Source: Phycisphaerales bacterium
GTDB lineage: Bacteria; Planctomycetota; Phycisphaerae; UBA1845
Assembly: GCA_020852275.1 (NCBI GenBank)
Contig: JADZBE010000026.1
Coordinates: forward strand, 1 to 64,000
Reading direction: 5' to 3'
Length of the DNA: 64,000 nt
Part shown: positions 36,463-44,170 of the stretch, in pieces
Position numbering within the stretch: position 1 is the first letter of the stretch
How the letters are laid out: every line of letters starts with the position of its first letter
The notes under the pieces: model-generated
Seen by the model: the letters and a program-made list of their open reading frames with translations, nothing else
Databases searched by the model: none
What the model was told of the DNA's origin: nothing
Made by a program: the position numbers and the translations under genes

Positions 36463-37767
36463 ATGTCGCGCAGAGTCGTCATCTCAGGCATGGGTTGGAT
36501 CACGCCGCTCGGGCACGACATCGAGGGCGTCTGGAAGAAACTGCTGGCCGGCGAAAGCGGCGTAAGCCCGACGGAGATCTTCGATGCGAAGCGATATCCG
36601 ACTTCCTTCTCCGCGCAGGTGAAAGGCTTCGACCTGGCCGCGTTTCTCGGCTCGGACGCCGCACGCCATGCCGGCGCCAGCCGCAATGCCGCGTTCGCAC
36701 TCGCTGCGGCGCAGATGGCCTGGTCACAGGCTGGACTTCAGCGGCACGATTCGCTCGATCCGGCCCGCGTGGGCATCTACCTCGGCGGGGGGGAAGGCCC
36801 GATCGACTTCGAGCCGTTCGTCGAGGCCGCCATTGCCGGCTGCCGCGACGACGAGGGGGGGGGCATTCCGCTCGATACGGTCCGTTGGGCGGCACGGGCG
36901 ATGAATGTGCTCGACGCGGTCCGCGAGTTGGAGCAGGATCCGAACCTCGCCGCCAGCCACCTCGCCGTTCAGTTCAACGCGCAAGGGCCGAGCCTCAACA
37001 CGCTCACCGCTTGCGCCGCCAGCACGCAGGCCATCGGCGAGGCCGCGCACATGATCCGCCGCGGCGACGCGGACGTCGTCATTGCCGGCGGCACGCACAG
37101 CATGATCCACCCCTTGGGCGTTACCGGGTTCAGTCGCCTCACCGCGCTGTCCACCCGGAACAACGAGTGCATCCGCGCATCGCGCCCGTTTGATCGACAG
37201 CGCGACGGCTTCGTCCTCGGCGAAGGCGCCGGCATGATCATTCTTGAGGTTCTGGAGCACGCGCAGGCGCGCGGCGCGAATCCCTCTTGCGAGATCCTTG
37301 GCTACGGCTCGACCGCCGACGCCTTCCGCATCACCGACATTCATGAGGAAGGTCGCGGCGCCGTGGCGGCCATGCGCATGGCGCTGGAGGCGGCGGGTGT
37401 AGCCGTCAGCGACATCGACTACATCTCCGCGCACGGCACCGGGACGCAGGAGAACGACAAGATCGAGACCCTCGCGATCCGCAGGCTCTTTGGCCCGCGG
37501 GCGAAGAGCGTTCCGATCAGCAGTGTTAAGAGTATGTTAGGTCACCTGATCGCCGCCGCCGGGGCCGTCGAATTCATCACCTGCGTGCTCGCGATTCGCG
37601 ATCAGGTCGTGCCGCCGACCATCAACTACGACTCTCCTGACCCCGCATGCGACCTCGACTATGTCCCGAACCAGGCTCGTCGCGCGCCGGTGCGGACGGC
37701 CATGTCCAACAGCTTCGGCTTCGGCGGTCAAAACGACACGGTGGTCGTTCGCCGTTTTGATGCCTGA
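36463..37767 (+). CDS. Beta-ketoacyl-ACP synthase (FabF-like), catalytically complete
   Basis: About 434 residues. The nucleophile Cys184 lies in NTLTACAASTQAIGEA; His324 is in SAHGTGTQENDKIE; His361 is in SVKSMLGHLIAAAGAVEF. N-terminal VVISGMGWITPLGHD and C-terminal SNSFGFGGQNDTVV are intact. It condenses malonyl-ACP with a growing acyl-ACP. It follows an inactive paralogue, so a KS-alpha/KS-beta heterodimer is the likely arrangement. A nine-G run occurs at 36855-36863 inside the coding region. Whether the product is a fatty acid, a polyene or another chain cannot be told; no ketoreductase or thioesterase is adjacent. Confidence 0.9.
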   Translation: MSRRVVISGMGWITPLGHDIEGVWKKLLAGESGVSPTEIFDAKRYPTSFSAQVKGFDLAAFLGSDAARHAGASRNAAFALAAAQMAWSQAGLQRHDSLDPARVGIYLGGGEGPIDFEPFVEAAIAGCRDDEGGGIPLDTVRWAARAMNVLDAVRELEQDPNLAASHLAVQFNAQGPSLNTLTACAASTQAIGEAAHMIRRGDADVVIAGGTHSMIHPLGVTGFSRLTALSTRNNECIRASRPFDRQRDGFVLGEGAGMIILEVLEHAQARGANPSCEILGYGSTADAFRITDIHEEGRGAVAAMRMALEAAGVAVSDIDYISAHGTGTQENDKIETLAIRRLFGPRAKSVPISSVKSMLGHLIAAAGAVEFITCVLAIRDQVVPPTINYDSPDPACDLDYVPNQARRAPVRTAMSNSFGFGGQNDTVVVRRFDA

Positions 37768-38129
37768 CCCATCAGGGTCCGTTGGCACGGCTGATTGGGA
37801 ACCCGACATCCGTCGCTCTGGTCACTCCCCCACGACGGCATGATTGAAGCGCCCCCGTCACGCAGGAGAGATTACGCTTGGAGCAGCTTGGGGTCGCCGG
37901 GATAATGTTTCGTATTTGTTAGGTATCCGCGTCCAGCTACGGTTGTCATCGCTTACCTCAGAGCGAAGACGAACATTTCCGGGTTGAGTGAACTACCAAC
38001 CTCCCATGATCCGAGGATAATCACGAAAGGGAGATGACGCCGGGTGGCAACCGCGGCGGGATCTGACGGCAATCAGGCCCGTTCGTGTGAAGACTTCTGC
38101 TTGACCGCGAACCAATAGGGGATTCTGAC
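37768..38129. other. Intergenic region with nothing recognised
   Basis: A 362 bp gap after the ketosynthase cluster. It is visibly less GC-rich than the genes around it. I see no gene, no strong terminator hairpin with a T-run, and no repeat shared with the rest of the window. It probably holds the promoter for the small exported protein gene that follows. Confidence 0.4.
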
Positions 38130-38606
38130 ATGCAAACACTCATGCTCGTCACCATGCTGCTTCATTTCTACGGTGCCCACCCGCAGGCGCAGACTCCCGC
38201 GGAGCCACCTGCGGAAAAGCAAGCGAAACCGCCCGCTCAGGCTGTTCTCGACGATATCCTGCGAGGCCGGCAGGGCCCTACGCTTGTACCGCCTACCAGT
38301 GCGGTGGCGACATCCTTGAAGAAGAAGCTGCAGCTCCTCCCGGATGGGTCGCACTTGGCGAATCGAGTCGGAAGACTGAACAAGGATGGAGACGATTGGA
38401 GGTTCGTATTCGAGGGAGATGAAACGCAGGCCTCGATCATTCTGCTCCCCAATCAGATGCTCGAGCGCATGATCCAGCGATCCGTATCGTCGCAGGCGCC
38501 GCTAGTGTTTCTCGTTTCCGGTCAGGTCACAGAGTTCATGGGAGACAACTACCTCCTGACGACCGTGGCGCTTGAGCGATCGGAAAGCCCTAACTTGAGA
38601 AAGTAG
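38130..38606 (+). CDS. Small exported protein of unknown function
   Basis: About 158 residues starting with a hydrophobic leader (LMLVTMLLHFYGAHPQAQ), probably a signal peptide. A Pro/Ala/Lys linker follows (residues 20-40). The folded part reads SHLANRVGRLNKDGDDWRF, EGDETQASIILLPNQMLERM and FLVSGQVTEFMGDNYLLTT. The last pieces suggest an OB-fold-like beta barrel seen in other planctomycete exported proteins. ATG 38130 has AGGGGA seven bases upstream. No partner is evident; parB follows about 290 bp later. Confidence 0.72.
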   Translation: MQTLMLVTMLLHFYGAHPQAQTPAEPPAEKQAKPPAQAVLDDILRGRQGPTLVPPTSAVATSLKKKLQLLPDGSHLANRVGRLNKDGDDWRFVFEGDETQASIILLPNQMLERMIQRSVSSQAPLVFLVSGQVTEFMGDNYLLTTVALERSESPNLRK

Positions 38607-38854
38607 CCCTGGGATCCTGGACGCATCTCCAACCTGACTTCAATCTGGCTAGGGTCGCAGAGTCATTCTCTGGTTGGATCGAAAAAGGTGGCTGGCGAGC
38701 GTTCTCCGGGGCCTGGAAGCCGCACGGCAGATTAGTCGATTTGGGTCATCGACGGCCATTGAATGCGAAGCAGTGCAAATCGGAATCCCCGACATCGAGC
38801 TTGCAACGAGCGCACTCGCTTGGCATCATGCCATTCCGACGAGCTGATGAGTGC

Positions 38855-38870
38855 TGTTTCACGTGGAACA
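38855..38870. promoter_or_regulatory. parS centromere-like site
   Basis: TGTTTCACGTGGAACA differs by one base from the bacterial parS consensus TGTTTCACGTGAAACA and keeps the palindromic TTCACGTGGAA core. It ends 27 bases before the parB start codon, so ParB could bind it both for chromosome segregation and to control its own gene. parS sites usually cluster near the replication origin. Confidence 0.88.
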
Positions 38871-38897
38871 GGCTCGCTCGCACGAAGGATCGTTGGC

Positions 38898-39824
38898 ATG
38901 AGCGCTTCTACCAAACGACTGGGGAGAGGGCTGGATTCGCTGATTTTGTCGTCCACCAGCGTTCGACCAGACGCTGGCCGGCCACCCCATTCGAATATCG
39001 AAGGCAATGAAGATCAACCATCGGTTTCGCGCGTACCCATTGCGCAGGTCAAGCCGAACCGGCACCAGCCACGCCTGGCGGCGGATGAAGCTGGCATTGC
39101 TCAGCTAGCCCAATCGCTGCGGCAGACGGGGATCCTTCAGCCGATCCTCGTCCGACCCGCCGGCAACGAGTACGAGATCATTGCTGGCGAGCGGCGGTAC
39201 CGCGCCGCACGGCTACTTGGATGGACAGACATTCCCGTGCTCGTTCGGCGCGCTTCGGACGAGGAGATGTTGGAGATGGCTCTCATCGAGAACATCCATC
39301 GGGAGGACCTAAATGCCATCGACCGGGCGTCAGCCTATCGAGAGTACTGCACTCGATTTCGAGCAACGCCGGACGTGCTTTCCGAGAAACTGGGTGAGGA
39401 CCGAACCACGATCACGAATTACCTTCGGATCCTCGAACTTCCAGAGGCGGTCAAGAAGCTGGTTGCGTCCAAGCAGCTCAGCATGGGGCATGCACGGTGC
39501 CTGCTGGGGGTTGATGAAGCGGCGGATCGGGAAGCGCTGGCTCAGCGGATACTCCTTGAGCAGCTATCCGTCCGAGCTGCGGAGTCGCTTGTTCGAGGCC
39601 ACAAGCTGGCGGGGAGGGCAGCGGATCGCCTCAAACGAACTTCGGCAGGCGAAGCCGGAAAGCCCCAAGTCCTCGCGGTGCAATCCCAACTGGAGCGCGT
39701 ATTGGGGACCAAGGTGACGATCATCGAGTCCGCGAAGAAAGGCCAAGGACGCGTCATCATTGAGTACCAGTCGCTTGACGACTTCGATCGGTTGTGCCAG
39801 AAACTTGGCGTGGCGCTCGAATAG
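38898..39824 (+). CDS. parB: Chromosome-partitioning protein ParB
   Basis: About 308 residues. The N-terminal KRLGRGLDSLI tail is the usual ParA-interaction end. The CTPase domain shows VPIAQVKPNRHQPR, AGERRYRAARLLG and ALIENIHREDLNAID. The central HTH (KLGEDRTTITNYLRILELPE) and a C-terminal dimerisation region follow. ParB binds parS, slides as a CTP clamp and recruits SMC. A parS-like site lies directly upstream. ATG 38898 has AAGGA nine bases upstream; the longer frame reads through parS and is not real. No parA (soj) gene is in the window. mobA ends tail-to-tail with it at 39825. Confidence 0.93.
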   Translation: MSASTKRLGRGLDSLILSSTSVRPDAGRPPHSNIEGNEDQPSVSRVPIAQVKPNRHQPRLAADEAGIAQLAQSLRQTGILQPILVRPAGNEYEIIAGERRYRAARLLGWTDIPVLVRRASDEEMLEMALIENIHREDLNAIDRASAYREYCTRFRATPDVLSEKLGEDRTTITNYLRILELPEAVKKLVASKQLSMGHARCLLGVDEAADREALAQRILLEQLSVRAAESLVRGHKLAGRAADRLKRTSAGEAGKPQVLAVQSQLERVLGTKVTIIESAKKGQGRVIIEYQSLDDFDRLCQKLGVALE

Positions 39825-40436
39825 TCAGGCGGATTGATAGGATGAGATTGCCAGGTGCTCGCTGGGAGTATTCACGTTTGTGAGCGAGCGAGCGGAGCAA
39901 CCACCTTGAGTGAGTTCAGCCTCCGATAGGACTCGCACCCGCAGCGTTGCGACAAAACCCAGCACTCGCGGCACCTGAGTGTTCAGGTAGCCACTCACCG
40001 AATCGGCAAGCGACGTCTTGTAGCAAGCCGCGAGCGGGTGCAGACGGCCCTTGACCTCCGGAACCACCGCGTCGAAATCGCCGATGTTGGAAAGCAGCAA
40101 GCCGAGCAGCGTTGGCTCGATCAACGGATAGTCACAGCCAATCACAATCGCGACGCTCCGGTGGCTCGACGCCTCCCGCAGAGCTGCCTCCAGCCCACCT
40201 AGCGGTCCGACCCCCTGGATTCGGTCGGCAACAAAGATCACCCCGTTCGGAACGTGATGCAACTTCTGATGCGGCCGTGTTGAGACTATGATCGGCGCGC
40301 ATGCGGACGCCAAGACCACTTCAATGCGTTGAAGATAGGTACGTCCAGCAATCTCCAAGTCGCTTTTCGGACACCCCATTCGCCGACCCAGACCACCGCA
40401 GAGGATGATGCCAGCGGTTCCTTGTTTTGTGTTCAT
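39825..40436 (-). CDS. mobA: Molybdenum cofactor guanylyltransferase
   Basis: About 203 residues. GIILCGGLGRRMGCPKSDL is the nucleotidyltransferase signature (LxGGxSxRMGxxK), VGPLGGLEAALREA comes next and VIGCDYPLIEP is the metal/GTP site. It should attach GMP to molybdopterin to form the bis-MGD-type cofactor. Related nucleotidyltransferases (for example CofC or MocA-like proteins) are alternatives, but the motif order fits MobA. Its stop codon touches that of parB in convergent orientation. Other moa/mob genes are not in the window. Confidence 0.85.
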   Translation of the reverse strand: MNTKQGTAGIILCGGLGRRMGCPKSDLEIAGRTYLQRIEVVLASACAPIIVSTRPHQKLHHVPNGVIFVADRIQGVGPLGGLEAALREASSHRSVAIVIGCDYPLIEPTLLGLLLSNIGDFDAVVPEVKGRLHPLAACYKTSLADSVSGYLNTQVPRVLGFVATLRVRVLSEAELTQGGCSARSLTNVNTPSEHLAISSYQSA

Positions 40437-40640
40437 GGTCTGCGACGAAATAAAGTGTAAAGCGAATTAGTTTATTGTGAATCACACCAGCAGAAAAACC
40501 GAGGTCTGCACGTTTCGGTCCGTTACGTTGTTGATCCGGCGATTCTGGGTTCGCCGGTTAATCCGGCAACGCACCCAAGCATGGCCCTGCGGACAGGACA
40601 CCCCTCTCTCGGATATAAACAGCGGCCTTGGAGAGGTCAA

Positions 40641-42023
40641 ATGCGCATCCTGTTTCTTGCGGCGGTCGGCATCCTATTCATGGACTCAGCGCGCATCGAG
40701 AGGCGCGCCTTTCAGGAGCCGGTCAAGCGATCTGCCAAACTTGAAGTCGAGAAGGCCTCGATCGAGTTGGGGGAAGTGCTCGACGGCGACAAGGTGCCGC
40801 TGGAGTATCGGTTGCGCAACATCGGCGATGGCGATCTCATCATCGGGCAGGTATCGCCCGATTGCGGATGCACCGTGGTGGAGCTTACCGAACAGGACCG
40901 GCTGGTACGTCCTGGCGAGTCAAGGCTGCTGAAGCTGACGTTCGATTCGACAGGCCGGGCTACGGATGTGGTGCAAAAGAAAACGATCCGCGTAGAGACG
41001 AACGATCCGGCGAAGCAGCAGGTCACGCTGGATTTCTCCGTTGTGGTGAAGTCGCTGTTCCGGCTCAGTCCTTCGGGCAGCTTTCATCTGCAGGCGCTGC
41101 GCCGCGGGGATGAGTCGCGGCGTCCGCTGGATGTGTTTCCCGGTTCCCACGGCAAAGATGTGCACATACTGAGCGCTGATATTCCCGCCGCGCTCCCGTT
41201 GTCAAAGCGCCAAGAAGCCATCACCGAGAAGGGCGTGAAGGGAACGCGGCTGACGTTTCGGGCCAACGAGGACGCGCCGCTTGGGCCCGCGGAAGCGCCG
41301 TTGACGCTGAAGCTGGAGGTGGATGGTCAAACGATCGAGCGCAAGGTCACGTTGCAGGTTACGATCGTCGGAGACATCGAGTTTCGACCGACGATCATCA
41401 ACCTGGTGAATCAGCGCACGGCGCCGGGTCGCAAGCTCGCGCCGATCACGCTGACCTCGACCACGCGCCGCCCGCTGAAGGTGTTGAAGGCTGAGGGCGG
41501 TCCCGTGCTGGAGCTGGAGGTTCGTCCCGGCACGCGCGCGGACCAGACGGAGCAGGTGGTTCAGCCGGTGATCCGCGGCGACGCGCCGACCGGGCCGTTC
41601 GCGGCCATGGTGCGCATCACGACCGATTCGATCGACCAACCGGTCGTGCGGATCCCCGTCTATGGTCATGTTTCCGCACCCGTGGAAATCGAACCGGATC
41701 TGGTGATACTCCGCGATGACGGCAGCGTTGTCGGCGCGAGCCGCTTCGTCCGCCTTCTGTACACCCGGACCGGCGGTGAGTTCCACGTGAAGAACGTCGA
41801 GTCCAGCCTGTCGCTGGTGGCCGCGAAGCGCGGGGCGGAGCCTGGAGAGGATCAGCCTCAAGTGGAGAACCTCGTGGTGTATCTTCTGGGTGAGGCGCCC
41901 GCCGGCGTGCAACGTGGCACGCTGACGATTGAGACGACGCTGCCGGAGTCGCCCACGCTGACCCTGCCGTTCGTGGTGTTGAGCAAGTCCGCGGATCTGG
42001 CCGAAGTACTGGGAAAGGAATAG
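40641..42023 (+). CDS. Exported DUF1573-domain protein
   Basis: About 460 residues with a short hydrophobic leader (ILFLAAVGILFMDSARI). Residues 30-130 carry the DUF1573 domain: ASIELGEVLDGDKVPLEYRL, IGQVSPDCGCTVVELTE and VRPGESRLLKLTFDSTG. The DCGCT motif is the family hallmark. The rest is repeated immunoglobulin-like beta sheets (KRTGGEFHVKN-like segments). Such proteins are abundant in planctomycetes, but the role is unknown. ATG 40641 has GGAGAGG seven bases upstream. A small membrane protein gene follows after three bases, so they are likely one transcript. Confidence 0.82.
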   Translation: MRILFLAAVGILFMDSARIERRAFQEPVKRSAKLEVEKASIELGEVLDGDKVPLEYRLRNIGDGDLIIGQVSPDCGCTVVELTEQDRLVRPGESRLLKLTFDSTGRATDVVQKKTIRVETNDPAKQQVTLDFSVVVKSLFRLSPSGSFHLQALRRGDESRRPLDVFPGSHGKDVHILSADIPAALPLSKRQEAITEKGVKGTRLTFRANEDAPLGPAEAPLTLKLEVDGQTIERKVTLQVTIVGDIEFRPTIINLVNQRTAPGRKLAPITLTSTTRRPLKVLKAEGGPVLELEVRPGTRADQTEQVVQPVIRGDAPTGPFAAMVRITTDSIDQPVVRIPVYGHVSAPVEIEPDLVILRDDGSVVGASRFVRLLYTRTGGEFHVKNVESSLSLVAAKRGAEPGEDQPQVENLVVYLLGEAPAGVQRGTLTIETTLPESPTLTLPFVVLSKSADLAEVLGKE

Positions 42024-42026
42024 CGC

Positions 42027-42230
42027 GTGAGCGAAGGAACGGATGCGAAGCGGACGAGTGGCGAGGCGGAGGCCCCGAAGGCGCAGCGTGAGCTCTCGGT
42101 CTGGGAGGATCCGAACGTTCCGGTCGGGTTGTCGCCGCCCCGACCGCGAGTTCTCCTCTTTTGTTCCGTGGTGCTTTGGATGGCATGGGTCGTCGTGCTG
42201 GTGACAATGGCTTGGCACGCTCGGGCGTAG
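42027..42230 (+). CDS. Small membrane protein
   Basis: 67 residues, starting with GTG three bases after the DUF1573 gene. The first 40 residues are charged (EGTDAKRTSGEAEAPKAQRE), followed by one hydrophobic helix (VLLFCSVVLWMAWVVVLVTM) and a short tail. A single-pass cytoplasm-facing topology is likely. I know no family for it. The close spacing to the upstream gene and the plausible transmembrane pattern argue it is real. Confidence 0.62.
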   Translation: MSEGTDAKRTSGEAEAPKAQRELSVWEDPNVPVGLSPPRPRVLLFCSVVLWMAWVVVLVTMAWHARA

Positions 42231-42285
42231 CCGGCGGCCATGCCCCGCCGGGCGCCGGTCCCTGGAGAGTGGCTGGGGTGCAAGG

Positions 42286-44160
42286 ATGACGTCGGCCACG
42301 GATGACATTTCACGCCCAAGCGAAGATCCTGCCACGCTGTCGCCCCCCCCCCGCGATGGGCTGCTGGACGGCAACCTGGAAGCGCTGCGCGCCCTTCAGC
42401 CTGAACTGGCGGACGCGCTGCAGGTCGGCCCTCGGTTGCCCGGGGTTCAATTGCATCGTTCGCGCGACGGCGGCTGGACGTTTCGCATTCCGGACGAATC
42501 CGGCGCATCCTCATGGATGGGCGCATCGTCCATGCCGCGGGTCAGCGCGGAGGCGCAGTTCGGCAGCCGCAGCGACTCGGGATCCAGCGCTGTGCTGCCC
42601 GGCATGTTGACGGGAATCGAGCCGCTGGTGGTGGCGCGAACGTTGGCGGCCTCGTGCGCCGTGTTTGTTTGCGAGGCGGACTTGGCGCGGGTCCGCCTGG
42701 CGCTGGAGCTTTACGACTACCGCGAGTTGCTGAGGTCGCGCCGGCTGGTCTTCCTGACCGATCCGCATGCGCGGGACGACTTCCTGCGATTCTTCAGGGG
42801 TCACGCGGGCTTTGAGTTTCCGCGTCGGTTGCTGCGGACTCCGCAGGTCGGCGCGGAGCGATTCGATGCGCTGCAGCGAGAAGTTGAGGAGGCCGCGGCG
42901 CAGGTGCATCGCCTTCAGAATGAGCGCGTCGAATCGCTGCGAGCGGCGCTGACCGCTGTGCCGAAAGCGCGGGCGCGACCGCCCGCCGTGGTGGCGATTT
43001 CCGCCGAGGCCGACCCGGCGCGCTGCGCGTGGATGGCGCATGTTGAACGCGCCATGCGGCGCATCGGGTGGTCGGGAACCGTTCTTGCGCCCAGCGATCC
43101 AAGCTCGCGCCACAGGGTCGCGATCCTCTCGGCCGTGCAGCAGCATGACGCGGACGCCGTTCTTCTGTTGGATGGCGCGGCGCAGGCACTTGCCCCGCTG
43201 CTGATGCCGGATCGACAGGTGGTTGCGTGGCTCTCGCCTGCCGTCTCACCTGGAAGCGCGGCGGCGTTGTGCCATGGAATGGAGCATTCGACGTTTGTTT
43301 CCACCCGCGCGCAGCTTGCGGCCGTGCACGCGGCTCATCCACATGCGCGGTGCGTTGAACTGCTGGAGCCTCCGATCGATGACGAAGCCATCGAGGGGGG
43401 GGGGAAGCCGCGACCTGCCGAGGGGCCCGGCGTGCAGTTTCTCGTCCATGCCGCGGACGACCGGCCTGAAGCGGTCGGCATTCGGCTGGCGAGTCACGAA
43501 TCGCTGGTGGCGGCGATGCAGCGCATCTGCCTGGAGCGCGTGCAGAGCGGATCGACCGTGCCGGCACAGGGGATTCTGGCGGAGGCCGAGCGTCGCGCCG
43601 GCTTCGCGCTGCAGGACGACGAGCTTCGCGCGCGGTTGGAGGAATTGGTGTCGTCGCGGCTGGTGCCCGCTGCCTGGACGCGGGCGGTTTGGGCGAGCCT
43701 GACGCGCGCGGGAGTGTGCCCCGTGGCAAGCGGAGACCTGGCGTTTCCCCTTTCGCTGGAAGGCGCGGGAGTGGAAGTGTCAACAGATCGGCACTCACGC
43801 GGCGGCGCGGAAGCGGCCGGGCGCGCCGTTGCCGTCTGGCCGGTGTGCGGGGCAGCGGATGCGGTGGCGCTGATCGAGACGCTGGCGACGGGAAGCGCCG
43901 TGGTCGCGCGGCGTTACGCGGAGGATCTTGCCGCAACGCACCCGATGCTGCACAAGTTGTTGGGCGCTGTGCATTGGTTTGATCGACCGGAAGAGGCCGC
44001 GCGAATCGCGCGCAAGCTCGTGAGTGCGCCGGACGCTACCCCTCAGCGTCCTATGTGGGAACCCTCTGAAGTTGAGCGACACTCGATGGCCGCGCGTCTG
44101 ACGCACCTGATGGCGCGTGTTCGAGCCATGCGGGATTCGGCGGCGGCGCCTTGCCGGTGA
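42286..44160 (+). CDS. Large protein of unknown function, weakly glycosyltransferase-like
   Basis: About 624 residues, no signal peptide. The N-terminal half includes AVLPGMLTGIEPLVVARTLA and LRSRRLVFLTDPHARDDF. A middle part has WMAHVERAMRRIGW and DADAVLLLDGAAQALAPLL, and the C-terminal third has LIETLATGSAVVARRYAEDL. The last resembles the nucleotide-sugar end of GT-B glycosyltransferases such as the CgeB/spore-maturation group; this is a weak impression only. Two ten-base homopolymer runs (C10 at 42343-42352, G10 at 43395-43404) lie in the coding sequence. It precedes a PilX-like gene and the GspE-type ATPase gene. Confidence 0.55.
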   Translation: MTSATDDISRPSEDPATLSPPPRDGLLDGNLEALRALQPELADALQVGPRLPGVQLHRSRDGGWTFRIPDESGASSWMGASSMPRVSAEAQFGSRSDSGSSAVLPGMLTGIEPLVVARTLAASCAVFVCEADLARVRLALELYDYRELLRSRRLVFLTDPHARDDFLRFFRGHAGFEFPRRLLRTPQVGAERFDALQREVEEAAAQVHRLQNERVESLRAALTAVPKARARPPAVVAISAEADPARCAWMAHVERAMRRIGWSGTVLAPSDPSSRHRVAILSAVQQHDADAVLLLDGAAQALAPLLMPDRQVVAWLSPAVSPGSAAALCHGMEHSTFVSTRAQLAAVHAAHPHARCVELLEPPIDDEAIEGGGKPRPAEGPGVQFLVHAADDRPEAVGIRLASHESLVAAMQRICLERVQSGSTVPAQGILAEAERRAGFALQDDELRARLEELVSSRLVPAAWTRAVWASLTRAGVCPVASGDLAFPLSLEGAGVEVSTDRHSRGGAEAAGRAVAVWPVCGAADAVALIETLATGSAVVARRYAEDLAATHPMLHKLLGAVHWFDRPEEAARIARKLVSAPDATPQRPMWEPSEVERHSMAARLTHLMARVRAMRDSAAAPCR

Positions 44161-44170
44161 CCGCACGGTC

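Noticed and set aside
38607-38900. Replication origin (DnaA box cluster) next to parS
   Set aside because: I found no cluster of TTATCCACA-like boxes or an AT-rich unwinding region; parS alone does not mark oriC.
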